A program made the position numbers and the translations under genes. From the NCBI RefSeq assembly GCF_038433135.1, contig NZ_JBCDMV010000006.1, positions 57,134 through 121,133 on the forward strand: DNA of 64,000 nt. Direction: 5' to 3'. This stretch comes from Luteococcus sp038433135. Lineage in GTDB: Bacteria; Actinomycetota; Actinomycetes; Propionibacteriales; Propionibacteriaceae. The notes under the pieces were generated by a model. That model did not search any database and was not told where the DNA came from. It saw nothing but the letters and a program-made list of their open reading frames with translations. Below, in pieces: positions 26,804 to 35,570 of this stretch (position 1 is its first letter; each line of letters begins with the position of its first letter).

Positions 26804-27826
26804 TCACCCCAGCAGGGAACCCAGGATCTTCCCGGCCTCGCGACACTCATCGAGGCCGACGTCCAGGTGGGTGACGGCGCGCACCAGGTGAGCACCGACG
26901 GCGCTCAGCGCGACGCCCTGGGCGGCCGCCGCGGACGCCACCTCACCGGCCGGGCGCTCGCCCGTCTGCACCACCACGATATTGGTGGGCACCTTCTCCG
27001 GCTCCACCGATCCGGGCGCCGCCAGGGCCACGGCCTCGGCAAAGGCCCTTGCCGCTGCGTGGTCGTCGGCCAGCCGCTCGACGTGGTGGTCCAGCGCATA
27101 CAACCCGGCCGCGGCCAGCATCCCGGCCTGCCGCCAGCCACCGCCCAACCGCTTGCGCTGAACCCGGGCCCGGGCAATGTTCTCGGCGGAACTGACCAGC
27201 ACCGACCCCACCGGAGCGCCCAGGCCCTTGCTCAGGCACACGCTGACGGTCTGGAAGAGCTCGCCGTACTCCCGCAGCGGGGTGCCGGTGGCCACATGCG
27301 CATTCCACAGCCGCGCGCCGTCCAGGTGCATCGCCAGCCCGGCGTCGTCGGCCACCCGTCGAATCTGGCGCAACGACTCGATGGAGTGCACCGTGCCGCC
27401 ACCGAAGTTGTGGGGGTTCTCGATCTCGATCGCGGCCGTGCGGACCAGGAAGGGCCCGTTGTCGGGCGCGAGCGCCGCGGCCACCGTCGCGGCATCGGCA
27501 ATCCCGTCCGCGGTGGTCCAGGTGCGCGAGGTGATGCCGTGCAGCTGGGCGTGCGCCCCCAGCTCCGCCCGGACGATGTGCGCCTGCCCATCGCACACCA
27601 CCTCGGCGCCGCTGGGCACCAGCAGCCAGATGCCCAGCAGGTTGGCCATCGAGCCGGTCGGCACGAAGAGCCCCGCCTCGTGCCCCAACAGGCCGGCGAC
27701 GCGATCCTCCAGCTCACCGACCGTCGGGTCCTCGCCGTAGACGTCGTCACCCACCGGGGCGTCGAGCATGGCCCGGCGCATCTCCTGCGTCGGTCTGGTC
27801 AGGGTGTCGGAACGCAGATCGATCAT
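26804..27826 (-). CDS. ltaE: Low-specificity L-threonine aldolase
   Basis: 340 residues of the PLP-dependent fold-type I aldolase family that splits threonine to glycine and acetaldehyde. The opening IDLRSDTLTRPT is diagnostic. PLP-binding features include the GSMANLLG loop, the HLDGARLWNA Asp, and the Schiff-base Lys in VCLSKGLGAPVGS near residue 200. The length is normal. It ends 3 bases from the convergent DUF3885-like gene and lies downstream of the DAHP synthase gene on the same strand. Confidence 0.88.
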   Translation of the reverse strand: MIDLRSDTLTRPTQEMRRAMLDAPVGDDVYGEDPTVGELEDRVAGLLGHEAGLFVPTGSMANLLGIWLLVPSGAEVVCDGQAHIVRAELGAHAQLHGITSRTWTTADGIADAATVAAALAPDNGPFLVRTAAIEIENPHNFGGGTVHSIESLRQIRRVADDAGLAMHLDGARLWNAHVATGTPLREYGELFQTVSVCLSKGLGAPVGSVLVSSAENIARARVQRKRLGGGWRQAGMLAAAGLYALDHHVERLADDHAAARAFAEAVALAAPGSVEPEKVPTNIVVVQTGERPAGEVASAAAAQGVALSAVGAHLVRAVTHLDVGLDECREAGKILGSLLG

Positions 27827-27840
27827 CTGGGTGCTCTCTT

Positions 27841-27864
27841 CCCCTCGACAGGCTCGGGGGACCG
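27841..27864. repeat. Interspersed repeat copy 4 (intergenic)
   Basis: CCCCTCGACAGGCTCGGGGG followed by ACCGGGG, the same core as the copies within dnaE2. It lies in the gap between threonine aldolase and DAHP synthase, with a second GCTCGGGGACCG at about 27877-27888. Confidence 0.7.
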
Positions 27865-27888
27865 GGGTTGGGTTGTGCTCGGGGACCG

Positions 27889-29274
27889 TCAGAAGTCCAG
27901 GTTGCGGAATTCGTCGATCAGGTTGGGCCGCTTGATCCGTCCGTCGCTCAACCGCTCGGCCACCATGAAGGCCAGCTCGAGCGACTGGTTGCGGTTCAAC
28001 CGCGGGTCACAGGTGGTCTCGTAGCGGTTGGCCAGATCACCCTCGGCCAGTTCGAAGGCGCCGCCGAGGCATTCGGTGACATCGTCGCCGGTCAGCTCGA
28101 TGTGCACACCACCGGGCCAGGTGCCCAGCTCGTCGTGGACGTCGAAGAAGCCGTTGAGCTCCTCGACGACGTCGGAGTAGGAGCGGGTCTTGTAGCCATT
28201 GGCGGCCTCGAAGGTGTTGCCGTGCATCGGGTCGCAGACCCAGACCACCTTGCGGCCCGAATCCTGGATCGCCTTGACCAGGGGCGGCAGCTTCTCCCGC
28301 ACATTGGCGGCGCCCATCCGGGTGATGAAGGTGATCCGGCCGGGAATGCGGTCGGGATCCAGCGCGTCAGCCAGCGCCAGCGCGTCCTCGGGAGTGCTTG
28401 TGGGGCCGAGCTTGATCCCGATCGGGTTCTGCACATGCCGCAGCAGCTCCACGTGGGCGCCGTCCAGCTGGCGGGTGCGCTCCCCGATCCAGATCATGTG
28501 ACCCGACGTGTCGTAGGGCAGCTGGGAGCGCGAGTCGATCCGGGTCATGGCGTGCTCGTAGTCCAGCAGCAGCGCCTCGTGGGAGGCGTAGAAGTCGACG
28601 TCGGACAGCGACGAGTCGCTGACGCCGCAGGTCACCATGAAGGCCAGGGCGCGCTCGATCTCGTCGGCCAGCTCCTCATAACGGGTCTCCACATTGGAAT
28701 TGCGCACGAAGTCGGCATTCCAGGAGTGGATGGTGCGCAGGTCGGCGAAGCCGCCCTTGACGAAGGCCCGCACCAGGTTGAGCGTGGCGGCCGACGCGTT
28801 GTAGACCCGCAGCAGGCGCTGCGGATCGTGCCGCCGGGCTTCCGCGGTGAACTCGAAGCCGTTGACGGCATCGCCGCGGTAGGTGGGCAGGGTGACATCC
28901 CCGCGGGTCTCGGTGTCCTTGCTGCGCGGCTTGGCGTACTGGCCGGCGATCCGGCCCACCTTCACGATCGGCAGCTGGCCGGCATAGGTCATCACCACGG
29001 CCATGCTCAGCAGCACCCGCAGTTTGCCCTTCACGTTGTCGCCGGTGACGGTGTCGAAGGTCTCGGCACAGTCGCCGCCCTGCAGCAGGAAGGCGCGCCC
29101 CTCGGCCACCTCGGCCAGCTTCTCACGCAGCTCGTCGCACTCACCGGCAAAGACCAGCGGCGGCAGCTTGCCGAGCGTGCCGAGCACCGACGCAAGTTCT
29201 GCCGGGTCGTCATAGGTCGGCTGCTGGATCTGGGGGAGGTCGCGGAGGTGATCTCGTGAAGGCACGGCAGACAT
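27889..29274 (-). CDS. aroG: Class II DAHP synthase
   Basis: 461 residues, the usual length of actinobacterial type II 3-deoxy-D-arabino-heptulosonate 7-phosphate synthase, first step of aromatic amino-acid synthesis. Visible signatures are LLQGGDCAETF, IVKVGRIAGQYAKPRS and the VWVCDPMHGNT metal-site motif. The ATG at 29274 is chosen because the conserved protein begins MSAVPSRDHLRDLP; an earlier in-frame start at 29388 is not conserved. It is divergent from a gene of unknown function. Confidence 0.93.
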   Translation of the reverse strand: MSAVPSRDHLRDLPQIQQPTYDDPAELASVLGTLGKLPPLVFAGECDELREKLAEVAEGRAFLLQGGDCAETFDTVTGDNVKGKLRVLLSMAVVMTYAGQLPIVKVGRIAGQYAKPRSKDTETRGDVTLPTYRGDAVNGFEFTAEARRHDPQRLLRVYNASAATLNLVRAFVKGGFADLRTIHSWNADFVRNSNVETRYEELADEIERALAFMVTCGVSDSSLSDVDFYASHEALLLDYEHAMTRIDSRSQLPYDTSGHMIWIGERTRQLDGAHVELLRHVQNPIGIKLGPTSTPEDALALADALDPDRIPGRITFITRMGAANVREKLPPLVKAIQDSGRKVVWVCDPMHGNTFEAANGYKTRSYSDVVEELNGFFDVHDELGTWPGGVHIELTGDDVTECLGGAFELAEGDLANRYETTCDPRLNRNQSLELAFMVAERLSDGRIKRPNLIDEFRNLDF

Positions 29275-29402
29275 GCGGCTCAGGATAGCCGCAGACCCAG
29301 ACATTTCCCGCCCGGTCCCATCAGGCGTAGTCTGGTGGACACCGCGGGGCACCACGCCCCGCCGATGATGGCCCGGCGCTGCCGCCAAAAGGCGCCCATC
29401 AG

Positions 29403-30443
29403 ATGAACGAACGCACCGCCGTGAACACCCTCTCCTTGCGCACCGTCCAGCATGAACGCGGGTGGAGCCCCGGCTTCTTCGATCCGGTCGTCGAGGTCAC
29501 CATCGACGGGCAGGAAGTCACCCGCCAGGCCGCTGGAATGGGCATCTCCGTCGAGCAGGTCGTGCGGGACGGCCGCCACCGCTGGACCGCACCGGACGAG
29601 CCAATCACCGTGCCCTTCGCGCGCTGCGGCTGCGGCGAATACGGGTGTGCTTCCACCGACGTCACGATCCGCCGCGACGGCGACCTCGTCCGCTGGCACT
29701 TCACCGGCAAGACTCCCCCGCTGCAGGACCCTGCCTTCGAGGCCGCCGCGTACGACGCCGAGATCGCCCACCACCTGGCCGACCACTCCTGGGAGCTGCC
29801 CGGCGACACCGCCGAGCGTCTGCTGCGCGCCCAGTTGCCGACGAGCCTGGCCGCCGACCGACTGACGCTCGACTACGCCGGCACCGACGGCCGGGGCCAG
29901 TTCACCGTCGGCCTCACCCTTACCGAGGAGGACGGTCGCCACTACCAGGCCTTCCTCGACGTCCCGGAATCCAGCGATCCCGCGCGGATGGCGGACGAGA
30001 TGACCGCTCTACTGGCCACCGACCCACGCGAATGGGAGTGCCGCTGGATCACCAATGATCGCTCGGTCAGGCCCCCGTCGCTGATGGGCTTCCGCTGGCA
30101 CCGGAAGTCCAGCCTGCCCGAACGAGTCCCTGAAACCCAGGAAGTGACCGACCTGCTCACTGCAGGTCTGCGCGAGCTCGACCCGGCCGGCGTCGGGCCC
30201 GAGGCCCCCGCCGACGAGTATGCGAACGAGGCCGAGATCGTCGCCGATGAGATCTTCTGCTGCGAGAGCGCCGACGACCTCGCGGGCCTGCTGCAGGAAT
30301 GCGTTGACGGCTGGTTCCGCCCTCTGACACTGCCCCCGCTCTCGGCCTACCAGCCAATGGCCGAGCAAGTATGGGCCCGGTGGCTGGACATCCGTCCCGA
30401 ATGGAGCCGCCCGTCGCCCCAGATGCCCCAACCGCCCCACTAG
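29403..30443 (+). CDS. Protein of unknown function with a CGCGEYGC motif
   Basis: 346 residues, acidic, with no signal or membrane segment. Around residues 76-83 it carries three closely spaced Cys in CGCGEYGC, a pattern seen in small metal-binding loops. A further Cys pair (FCCES) lies near residue 280. I do not recognise the family. The ATG at 29403 has AAAGG 11 bases upstream. Confidence 0.6.
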   Translation: MNERTAVNTLSLRTVQHERGWSPGFFDPVVEVTIDGQEVTRQAAGMGISVEQVVRDGRHRWTAPDEPITVPFARCGCGEYGCASTDVTIRRDGDLVRWHFTGKTPPLQDPAFEAAAYDAEIAHHLADHSWELPGDTAERLLRAQLPTSLAADRLTLDYAGTDGRGQFTVGLTLTEEDGRHYQAFLDVPESSDPARMADEMTALLATDPREWECRWITNDRSVRPPSLMGFRWHRKSSLPERVPETQEVTDLLTAGLRELDPAGVGPEAPADEYANEAEIVADEIFCCESADDLAGLLQECVDGWFRPLTLPPLSAYQPMAEQVWARWLDIRPEWSRPSPQMPQPPH

Positions 30444-30452
30444 GCTGCCGGC

Positions 30453-31115
30453 TCAGCCCTCGCCGAAGCCCTGCTCGATGGCATAGAGGGTGAGCTCGAC
30501 GCGATTGTGCAGTTGCAGTTTGCGCAGCACATTCTGCACATGGTTCTGCACGGTGCGGTGGCTGACGAACAGTTCCTCGGCGATCTCCCGGTAGGCCATC
30601 CCCTTGGCCACCCGCCGCAGCACGTCGATCTCCCGGGCGGTCAGCTGCGGGGTGGCCTCGTTGCGCTGCTGTGCGACGGTGGCCATCCGGCGGAACTCCC
30701 CCAGCACCAGCCCGGCCAGCCCGGGGGTGAAGACGGCGTCACCCTCGGCGGTGCGCAGCACCCCCTCCACCAGCTCGGCGCGGGAGGCGGACTTCACCAG
30801 GTAGCCCTTGGCACCGGCCTTCACAGCGCGTAGCACGTCGTCGCGCTCACCGGAGGCGGAGACCACCAGCACCTGGGTGTCGGGGAATTCCCGCAGCAGC
30901 ACCTCGGTGCAGGTGGCGCCGTCGGGTTCGGGAATCCGCAGGTCCATCACGATCACGTCGGGGCGGGTGGCACGGGCCCGTCGCAGGCACTGGTCGCCGT
31001 TGTTGGCGACGGCGACGATCTCGAAGCCCTCCCCGATCAGGTCCTCGGAGAGCGCGTCGATCCACATCGGGTGGTCGTCCACCAGCATCACGCGTCGTCG
31101 GGCGGTCGTCGTCAC
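30453..31115 (-). CDS. NarL/LuxR-type response regulator (MacR-like)
   Basis: 220 residues. The receiver domain has acidic DD at the N-terminus (VMLVDDHP), phospho-acceptor Asp in VIVMDLRI near residue 56 and the KAGAKGYLVKSA lysine loop. A C-terminal LuxR-type helix-turn-helix (LTAREIDVLRRVAKG, VSHRTVQNHVQNVLRKL) binds DNA. GTG at 31115 overlaps the sensor kinase stop by 4 bases (GTGA). The partner kinase is upstream on the same strand. Confidence 0.9.
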   Translation of the reverse strand: MTTTARRRVMLVDDHPMWIDALSEDLIGEGFEIVAVANNGDQCLRRARATRPDVIVMDLRIPEPDGATCTEVLLREFPDTQVLVVSASGERDDVLRAVKAGAKGYLVKSASRAELVEGVLRTAEGDAVFTPGLAGLVLGEFRRMATVAQQRNEATPQLTAREIDVLRRVAKGMAYREIAEELFVSHRTVQNHVQNVLRKLQLHNRVELTLYAIEQGFGEG

Positions 31116-32257
31116 TGTGCCTCCATCGGAATCCGGAACTCCCATTCCACACCACGCCCCGGTTGCGAACGGGCCACGGCCACGCCCCCGATGTCACCGA
31201 TCCGCCCCATGATGGAGTCGTGGATGCCCATCCGGCCGGTGGTGGAGGCCACCTCCACCTGCTCCCGGCTCATCCCGACCCCGTTGTCGCGCAGCGAGAT
31301 GATCAGCTGGTCGCCCTCCATCTCCAGCAGCACCCAGGCCTTTGCCTGCGGACCGGCATGCTTGGCGACGTTCAGCAACACCTCGCTGACCGCGGCATCC
31401 AGCTCGACGGCCCGGGCCGCATCGATCGGGGCCTCACCGGCCATCACGGAGACGGTGACGGTGTCGCTGGCGTGGGTCTCCAGCAGGGCCGCGACGTCGG
31501 TCTGGCTCGGCTGGACGCCGGTGGGAAGCTCCACATCACGATCCTGCAGCAACCTTCGCAGCAGGGTCTCCTGCTGCCGGGCCACTTGCGCCAGGTGTTG
31601 ACCCTTGGGGCCCAGCTCGGGCCCCTCGCGTTCCACCAGCGCCAGCACCTGCAGCGCACCGTCGTGCACGATCCGGTTCAGTCGGTCGCGTTCGGCCAGC
31701 GCCGCCAGCCGGGCATGGTGGGCGTCGCGGTCCTTCATCGACTCGCGCAGCGTGTCCACGATGCAGCCCAGGCCCCAGGCGCAGAGCCCCATGATCACCG
31801 CCGACGCCCAGATCCGGGAATCCGGCCGGGGTTCCTGGACGAACTTCCCCAGGCTGAGCGCCACCGCACTGCCCAGCCCCCACCAGCCCCCGCGGCGCAC
31901 CGCCAGCACCAGCGGGGCCGCGGCCATCCAGAAGACCGGCACGGCCAGGTAGCTGGCCATCAGGGCATCACGGCCCAGGATCCAGCGGGAGCTGAGCACC
32001 AGCAGCACCGTGACCAGGAAGTCGGCCAGCATCACCTGGGCCGTGCGGGTGGCCTGCCTGGACTGCCAACGGCCGATCAGCGGGGTCCAGACCAGCATCA
32101 CCAGGCAGGCCAGCAGCAGGGCGCCCGGATGGACAACCTCGTCCAGGCGCAACGCATTGACCATCAGGGCATGCGCCAGCAGCACCCAGCGCAACCGATT
32201 GGTGACGGCGTAGACCGGGTGCAGGACGTCGTTGTCCGGCCGGACGCTGGCCCTCAC
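31112..32257 (-). CDS. Sensor histidine kinase (MacS-like, DUF5931)
   Basis: 381 residues. Five to six N-terminal membrane helices (about residues 20-165) form the sensory part typical of MacS/DUF5931 kinases. A HisKA_3-like dimerisation helix follows, with the phospho-accepting His in RIVHDGALQ near residue 197. The ATPase part shows LLNVAKHAG and DNGVGM. It phosphorylates the adjacent response regulator. GTG at 32257 overlaps the acyltransferase stop, so acyltransferase, kinase and regulator form one operon. This suggests a membrane or envelope signal. Confidence 0.88.
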   Translation of the reverse strand: MRASVRPDNDVLHPVYAVTNRLRWVLLAHALMVNALRLDEVVHPGALLLACLVMLVWTPLIGRWQSRQATRTAQVMLADFLVTVLLVLSSRWILGRDALMASYLAVPVFWMAAAPLVLAVRRGGWWGLGSAVALSLGKFVQEPRPDSRIWASAVIMGLCAWGLGCIVDTLRESMKDRDAHHARLAALAERDRLNRIVHDGALQVLALVEREGPELGPKGQHLAQVARQQETLLRRLLQDRDVELPTGVQPSQTDVAALLETHASDTVTVSVMAGEAPIDAARAVELDAAVSEVLLNVAKHAGPQAKAWVLLEMEGDQLIISLRDNGVGMSREQVEVASTTGRMGIHDSIMGRIGDIGGVAVARSQPGRGVEWEFRIPMEAQ

Positions 32258-33261
32258 TCGATGCGCTCCATCTTGTCGGTCACTTCCGACGGGTCGACGT
32301 AGCAGGGATCGGTCTGCAGGGGCCGACGCACGTCCCGCGGCTCGGCGGGCTGGTGGGTGCTCTGGCGCGTGGCGCGTACCCCTCGGCGTCGGGCCTCCTG
32401 CTCGGCGGCCAACTTGCGGGCATGCTCCCGGGCCGCCCGGGAGGCATCGACCTGGATCCGGTCCAGCTCCGCCGCCTCGGCCTGCCGGTCGGCGATCCGC
32501 TGCTGCGCCTCGGCCCGTTCCTTGGCTCGACGGGCCTTGGCCGCCGCCTTGGCCGCGGCGCTGTTGGTGCGGCGTTCCGCCTCCAGTTGCTCCCGACGCT
32601 GGGCCACCGGCACGTCCATGTAGGTCTGCCCGGTCATCTCCAGCAGCGAGTACATCACCAGGTCGGTCGCGGCCTGCAGCGCCTGCTCGTCGTCGGGGAC
32701 GGACGAGAAGCGCGCCAGGTCAACCGGCGCCCCCACCACCAGCGTCGGTGCCACCGAGCGGGCCAGCAGCGATGTCTGGGGCAGCACCGCGACCGGGATG
32801 ACCGGGGCGGTGTTCTCCAGGGCCAGGCAGGCGACGGCGACGTCGCCGCGGTAGAGCCGACCATCGGGGGAACTGCCACCCTCCGGGAAGATCCCCAGCA
32901 GGTCACCACGGTCCAGAATCGCCTGTCCCTCCCGCACCTGCTCGGTGCGGCTGGGCACGGCCCGACTGGCCAGCACCCGCGACCACGGTTGCCGACCCGC
33001 TCTGGTGACGAAGTGCACCTTGCGGCCGCCGAGCCTGAGCCCGAGCCGGTCCACCGGGGCGACATGGTTGAAGACCAGGATGGCGGGGCCAGTGGTGGGC
33101 ACCAGATCCTCGCCCTCCACCTGCGGCCGCACCGCTTCCGAGGCGGCGGCCAAGGCGGCCCTGGTCTTCTCCACGGCGGATCCCACCGTGGCCGGCCCTG
33201 GTGTGATGGGTTCTGGTGTGATGGGTTCCGGTGTGATCGGCTCCTCCTGCGTCCTGCTCAT
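32254..33261 (-). CDS. 1-acyl-glycerol-3-phosphate acyltransferase-like protein (PlsC)
   Basis: 335 residues. The acyltransferase motifs NHxxxxD (NHVAPVD, about residue 62) and FPEGGSS (about residue 122) are present. The C-terminal third is a highly charged Ala/Arg/Glu-rich helix, likely a coiled coil, and is not part of the normal enzyme. The N-terminus contains a short EPITP repeat from three 15-bp DNA units at 33200-33244. It is the first gene of an operon with the two-component system and corresponds in position to Rv2182c of M. tuberculosis. Confidence 0.82.
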   Translation of the reverse strand: MSRTQEEPITPEPITPEPITPGPATVGSAVEKTRAALAAASEAVRPQVEGEDLVPTTGPAILVFNHVAPVDRLGLRLGGRKVHFVTRAGRQPWSRVLASRAVPSRTEQVREGQAILDRGDLLGIFPEGGSSPDGRLYRGDVAVACLALENTAPVIPVAVLPQTSLLARSVAPTLVVGAPVDLARFSSVPDDEQALQAATDLVMYSLLEMTGQTYMDVPVAQRREQLEAERRTNSAAAKAAAKARRAKERAEAQQRIADRQAEAAELDRIQVDASRAAREHARKLAAEQEARRRGVRATRQSTHQPAEPRDVRRPLQTDPCYVDPSEVTDKMERIE

Positions 33262-33371
33262 GTTCCCCACCCTAGGGAATCTCCGACCGATCCTGCCCTG
33301 CCTGCCGCGTGTCGGATCGGTCGATCTGCCGGCCGCTGGGGTGGCGTTGCCGGAGCGCATAGGCTGCACCC

Positions 33372-34142
33372 GTGAAGTGCGCCACCATCGACCCTCATGC
33401 CCAGCCCTGGAGCGGCGGCCCGGCCGGCCCGGCCGGGGTGCTGCTTTGCCACGGCTTCACCGGTTCACCAGCCTCGATGCGACCCTTGGCGGAGTTCCTG
33501 GCCGACGCCGGGCTCCGGGTCGAGCTGCCCCGGCTGCCCGGCCACGGCACCGACTGGCGCGAGTTGCAACTCACCAACTGGACCGACTGGTACCACCACG
33601 TGGAACGCAGCTTCCTGGCGCTGGCCCGGGAGTGCCGCCAGGTCTTCGTCGTCGGTCTGTCGATGGGCGGGGCGCTGGCGCTGCGGCTGGCCGAGAACCA
33701 CCCGGTGGCCGGCCTGGTGTTGGTGAACCCGGCGATCGGCACCGACGATCGCAGCTTCGCCGCCCTGGGCACCGTGCAGCACCTCAAGGCCAGCCTGGCC
33801 GCCATCGGCAACGACATCGCCAAGCCGGGCGTCGACGAGCACGCCTACCCGCGCACCCCGCTGCATGCCGCCCACTCCATGACCCTGCTGTGGCGAGAAG
33901 TGGTCCGTGACCTGTCCGAGGTGGATTGCGACGTGCTGCTGTTCACCTCCCGGGTGGACCACTGCGTCGACGGCGCCTCCGCCCGGATCCTGGCCGAAAC
34001 GCTGCCCCGGCTGGAACGGGTGGTGCTGGAACGCAGCCACCACGTCGCCACCCTGGACCACGATGCCGACCTGATCCAGCAGCGCAGCCTGGCCTTCGTC
34101 GAGGCGCACCGGGGCACGTCGATGGGAGGGGCGCAGCAGTGA
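33372..34142 (+). CDS. Monoacylglycerol lipase / carboxylesterase-like alpha/beta hydrolase
   Basis: 256 residues of the Est30-type esterase group: LLCHGFTGSP oxyanion loop, nucleophile Ser in GLSMGG near residue 97, an Asp in TSRVDHCVD and a late His in RSHHVATLDHD. It probably hydrolyses short-chain or glycerol esters. The start is GTG at 33372. It overlaps the next gene by GTGA and is divergent from the acyltransferase. Confidence 0.83.
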   Translation: MKCATIDPHAQPWSGGPAGPAGVLLCHGFTGSPASMRPLAEFLADAGLRVELPRLPGHGTDWRELQLTNWTDWYHHVERSFLALARECRQVFVVGLSMGGALALRLAENHPVAGLVLVNPAIGTDDRSFAALGTVQHLKASLAAIGNDIAKPGVDEHAYPRTPLHAAHSMTLLWREVVRDLSEVDCDVLLFTSRVDHCVDGASARILAETLPRLERVVLERSHHVATLDHDADLIQQRSLAFVEAHRGTSMGGAQQ

Positions 34143-34510
34143 GCACCCGCGACGACGAGACCCACGCCCGCTTCGAGCAGATCATGGCGGCGGAGTTCGG
34201 TCAACCGGCCAAGAAGCTGCCGATCGAACCGTTCAACCTGACCCAGGCGATGGACGAGGTGGAACCGGACGAGCCGGATGAACCCTTCGTGCCCCCCACT
34301 CCGCGCTGGAAGATGCCGACGGGGGTCTGGCTGGCCTGCACCATACTGCTCGGTTTTGCCGTGGTGGTGGCTCTGGGCTGGCTCTTCGGCGCCCCCTGGC
34401 GGCACCTGGGAGGTTGGGCGGTCGCCAGCTTCGTCGCCGGTCTGGTGCTGCTCTTCGCCAACCTTCCTCGGCACCCCCGGGACCCCGACGACGACGGCGC
34501 CCGGGTCTGA
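34139..34510 (+). CDS. Small two-helix membrane protein
   Basis: 123 residues. An acidic, Pro-rich cytoplasmic N-terminal half is followed by two membrane helices (about residues 60-80 and 88-105) and an Asp-rich tail. Start GTG overlaps the esterase stop by 4 bases. It is the kind of small conserved actinobacterial protein often found downstream of this esterase; I do not know a function. Confidence 0.65.
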   Translation: MSTRDDETHARFEQIMAAEFGQPAKKLPIEPFNLTQAMDEVEPDEPDEPFVPPTPRWKMPTGVWLACTILLGFAVVVALGWLFGAPWRHLGGWAVASFVAGLVLLFANLPRHPRDPDDDGARV

Positions 34511-34519
34511 GCCCGCACC

Positions 34520-35566
34520 TCAGAGCTGGGTGGGGCCGGTCAACTCCCGCAACCGCTCCCCCAAGGGCCGACGCTTGCGGCGGCGCCGCGGCCAGAAGCC
34601 GCGCGCCACGCCCGGCGGCTCGTCGATCGAGTGCCGCGCCAGATCCGCGGCGCCCACCAGGCCCGCGTCATTGCGGAATTCGGCGACCACCAGCCGGGCC
34701 GGCGGGCGGAAGCCACGGCCGGTCAGGGTGCGGTCGAAGGCCTGCTGCGCGGGTTGCAGCAGCAGGTCCCCGGCGGCGCTGACGCCGCCGCCGATCACGA
34801 ACAGGTCGGGGTCAAGGGCGGCGGCCAGGTCCGCGATCCCGCGACCCAGCCAGGTGCCGACGTCGGCGATCAACTCGGTGGCCATCGGGTCTCCGTCCAT
34901 CGCGGCGGCGGTGACGTCCGGGCCCACCAGGGCGTCGATGTCGCCGTCGACCCGCTCCAGCAGGGCCTGCGCCCGCGGCGAGTGCTCCCGCAGCAGCGCC
35001 TTGGCGTCGCGCACCAGCGAATTGCCCGACGCGTACTGCTCCCAGCAGCCCCGGTTGCCGCAGGGGCACCAGTGCCCGTCGGGCACCACCCCCATGTGAC
35101 CGAACTCGCCGGCCATGCCATAGCGGCCGCGGAAGAGCTTGCCATTGATCACCACGGCGCCACCGATGCCGGTGCCCAGGGTGAGGCAGATCATCACCCG
35201 GGCGTCGCGGCCCGCGCCGTAGCGGAATTCGGCCCAGGCCGCCGCATTCGCGTCATTGTCGACGATCACCGGCAGGTCGATCCGCTGGTTCAGCCGCGCC
35301 TTGAGCGGTTCATTGCGCCAGGCCAGGTGCGGCGAGAAACGCACGACGGCCTGATCGGTGTCCACCCAGCCGGCGGCGCCAATCCCAACCGCACCCACGT
35401 CATGGCTGCCGGCCAGATCCTCCACCACCTCGACGATGGCATCCTCCACCGCCTCCGGGCTGCGCGACGGCGTGGGGCGTTGCAACCGGCGCAAGACCTG
35501 ACCCTGCTCATCGACCACTCCGGCAGCAACCTTGGTGCCGCCAATGTCGATCCCAATGCTCAACAC
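34520..35566 (-). CDS. ROK-family glucokinase
   Basis: 348 residues. The N-terminal ATP-binding motif IGIDIGGTK and sugar-binding VDNDANAAAWAE are followed by the ROK zinc motif with Cys in CPCGNRGCWEQ (about residues 168-178) and GGGVSAAG. This combination marks ROK glucokinases rather than ROK repressors, as there is no helix-turn-helix at the N-terminus. The last 35 residues are an unusual Arg-rich extension. It lies 4 bases from the NlpC/P60 gene on the same strand. Confidence 0.87.
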   Translation of the reverse strand: MLSIGIDIGGTKVAAGVVDEQGQVLRRLQRPTPSRSPEAVEDAIVEVVEDLAGSHDVGAVGIGAAGWVDTDQAVVRFSPHLAWRNEPLKARLNQRIDLPVIVDNDANAAAWAEFRYGAGRDARVMICLTLGTGIGGAVVINGKLFRGRYGMAGEFGHMGVVPDGHWCPCGNRGCWEQYASGNSLVRDAKALLREHSPRAQALLERVDGDIDALVGPDVTAAAMDGDPMATELIADVGTWLGRGIADLAAALDPDLFVIGGGVSAAGDLLLQPAQQAFDRTLTGRGFRPPARLVVAEFRNDAGLVGAADLARHSIDEPPGVARGFWPRRRRKRRPLGERLRELTGPTQL

Positions 35567-35570
35567 GCGG

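Noticed and set aside
33200..33244. CRISPR-like short repeats
   Set aside because: The units are contiguous 15-bp in-frame repeats without spacers, inside the acyltransferase gene.
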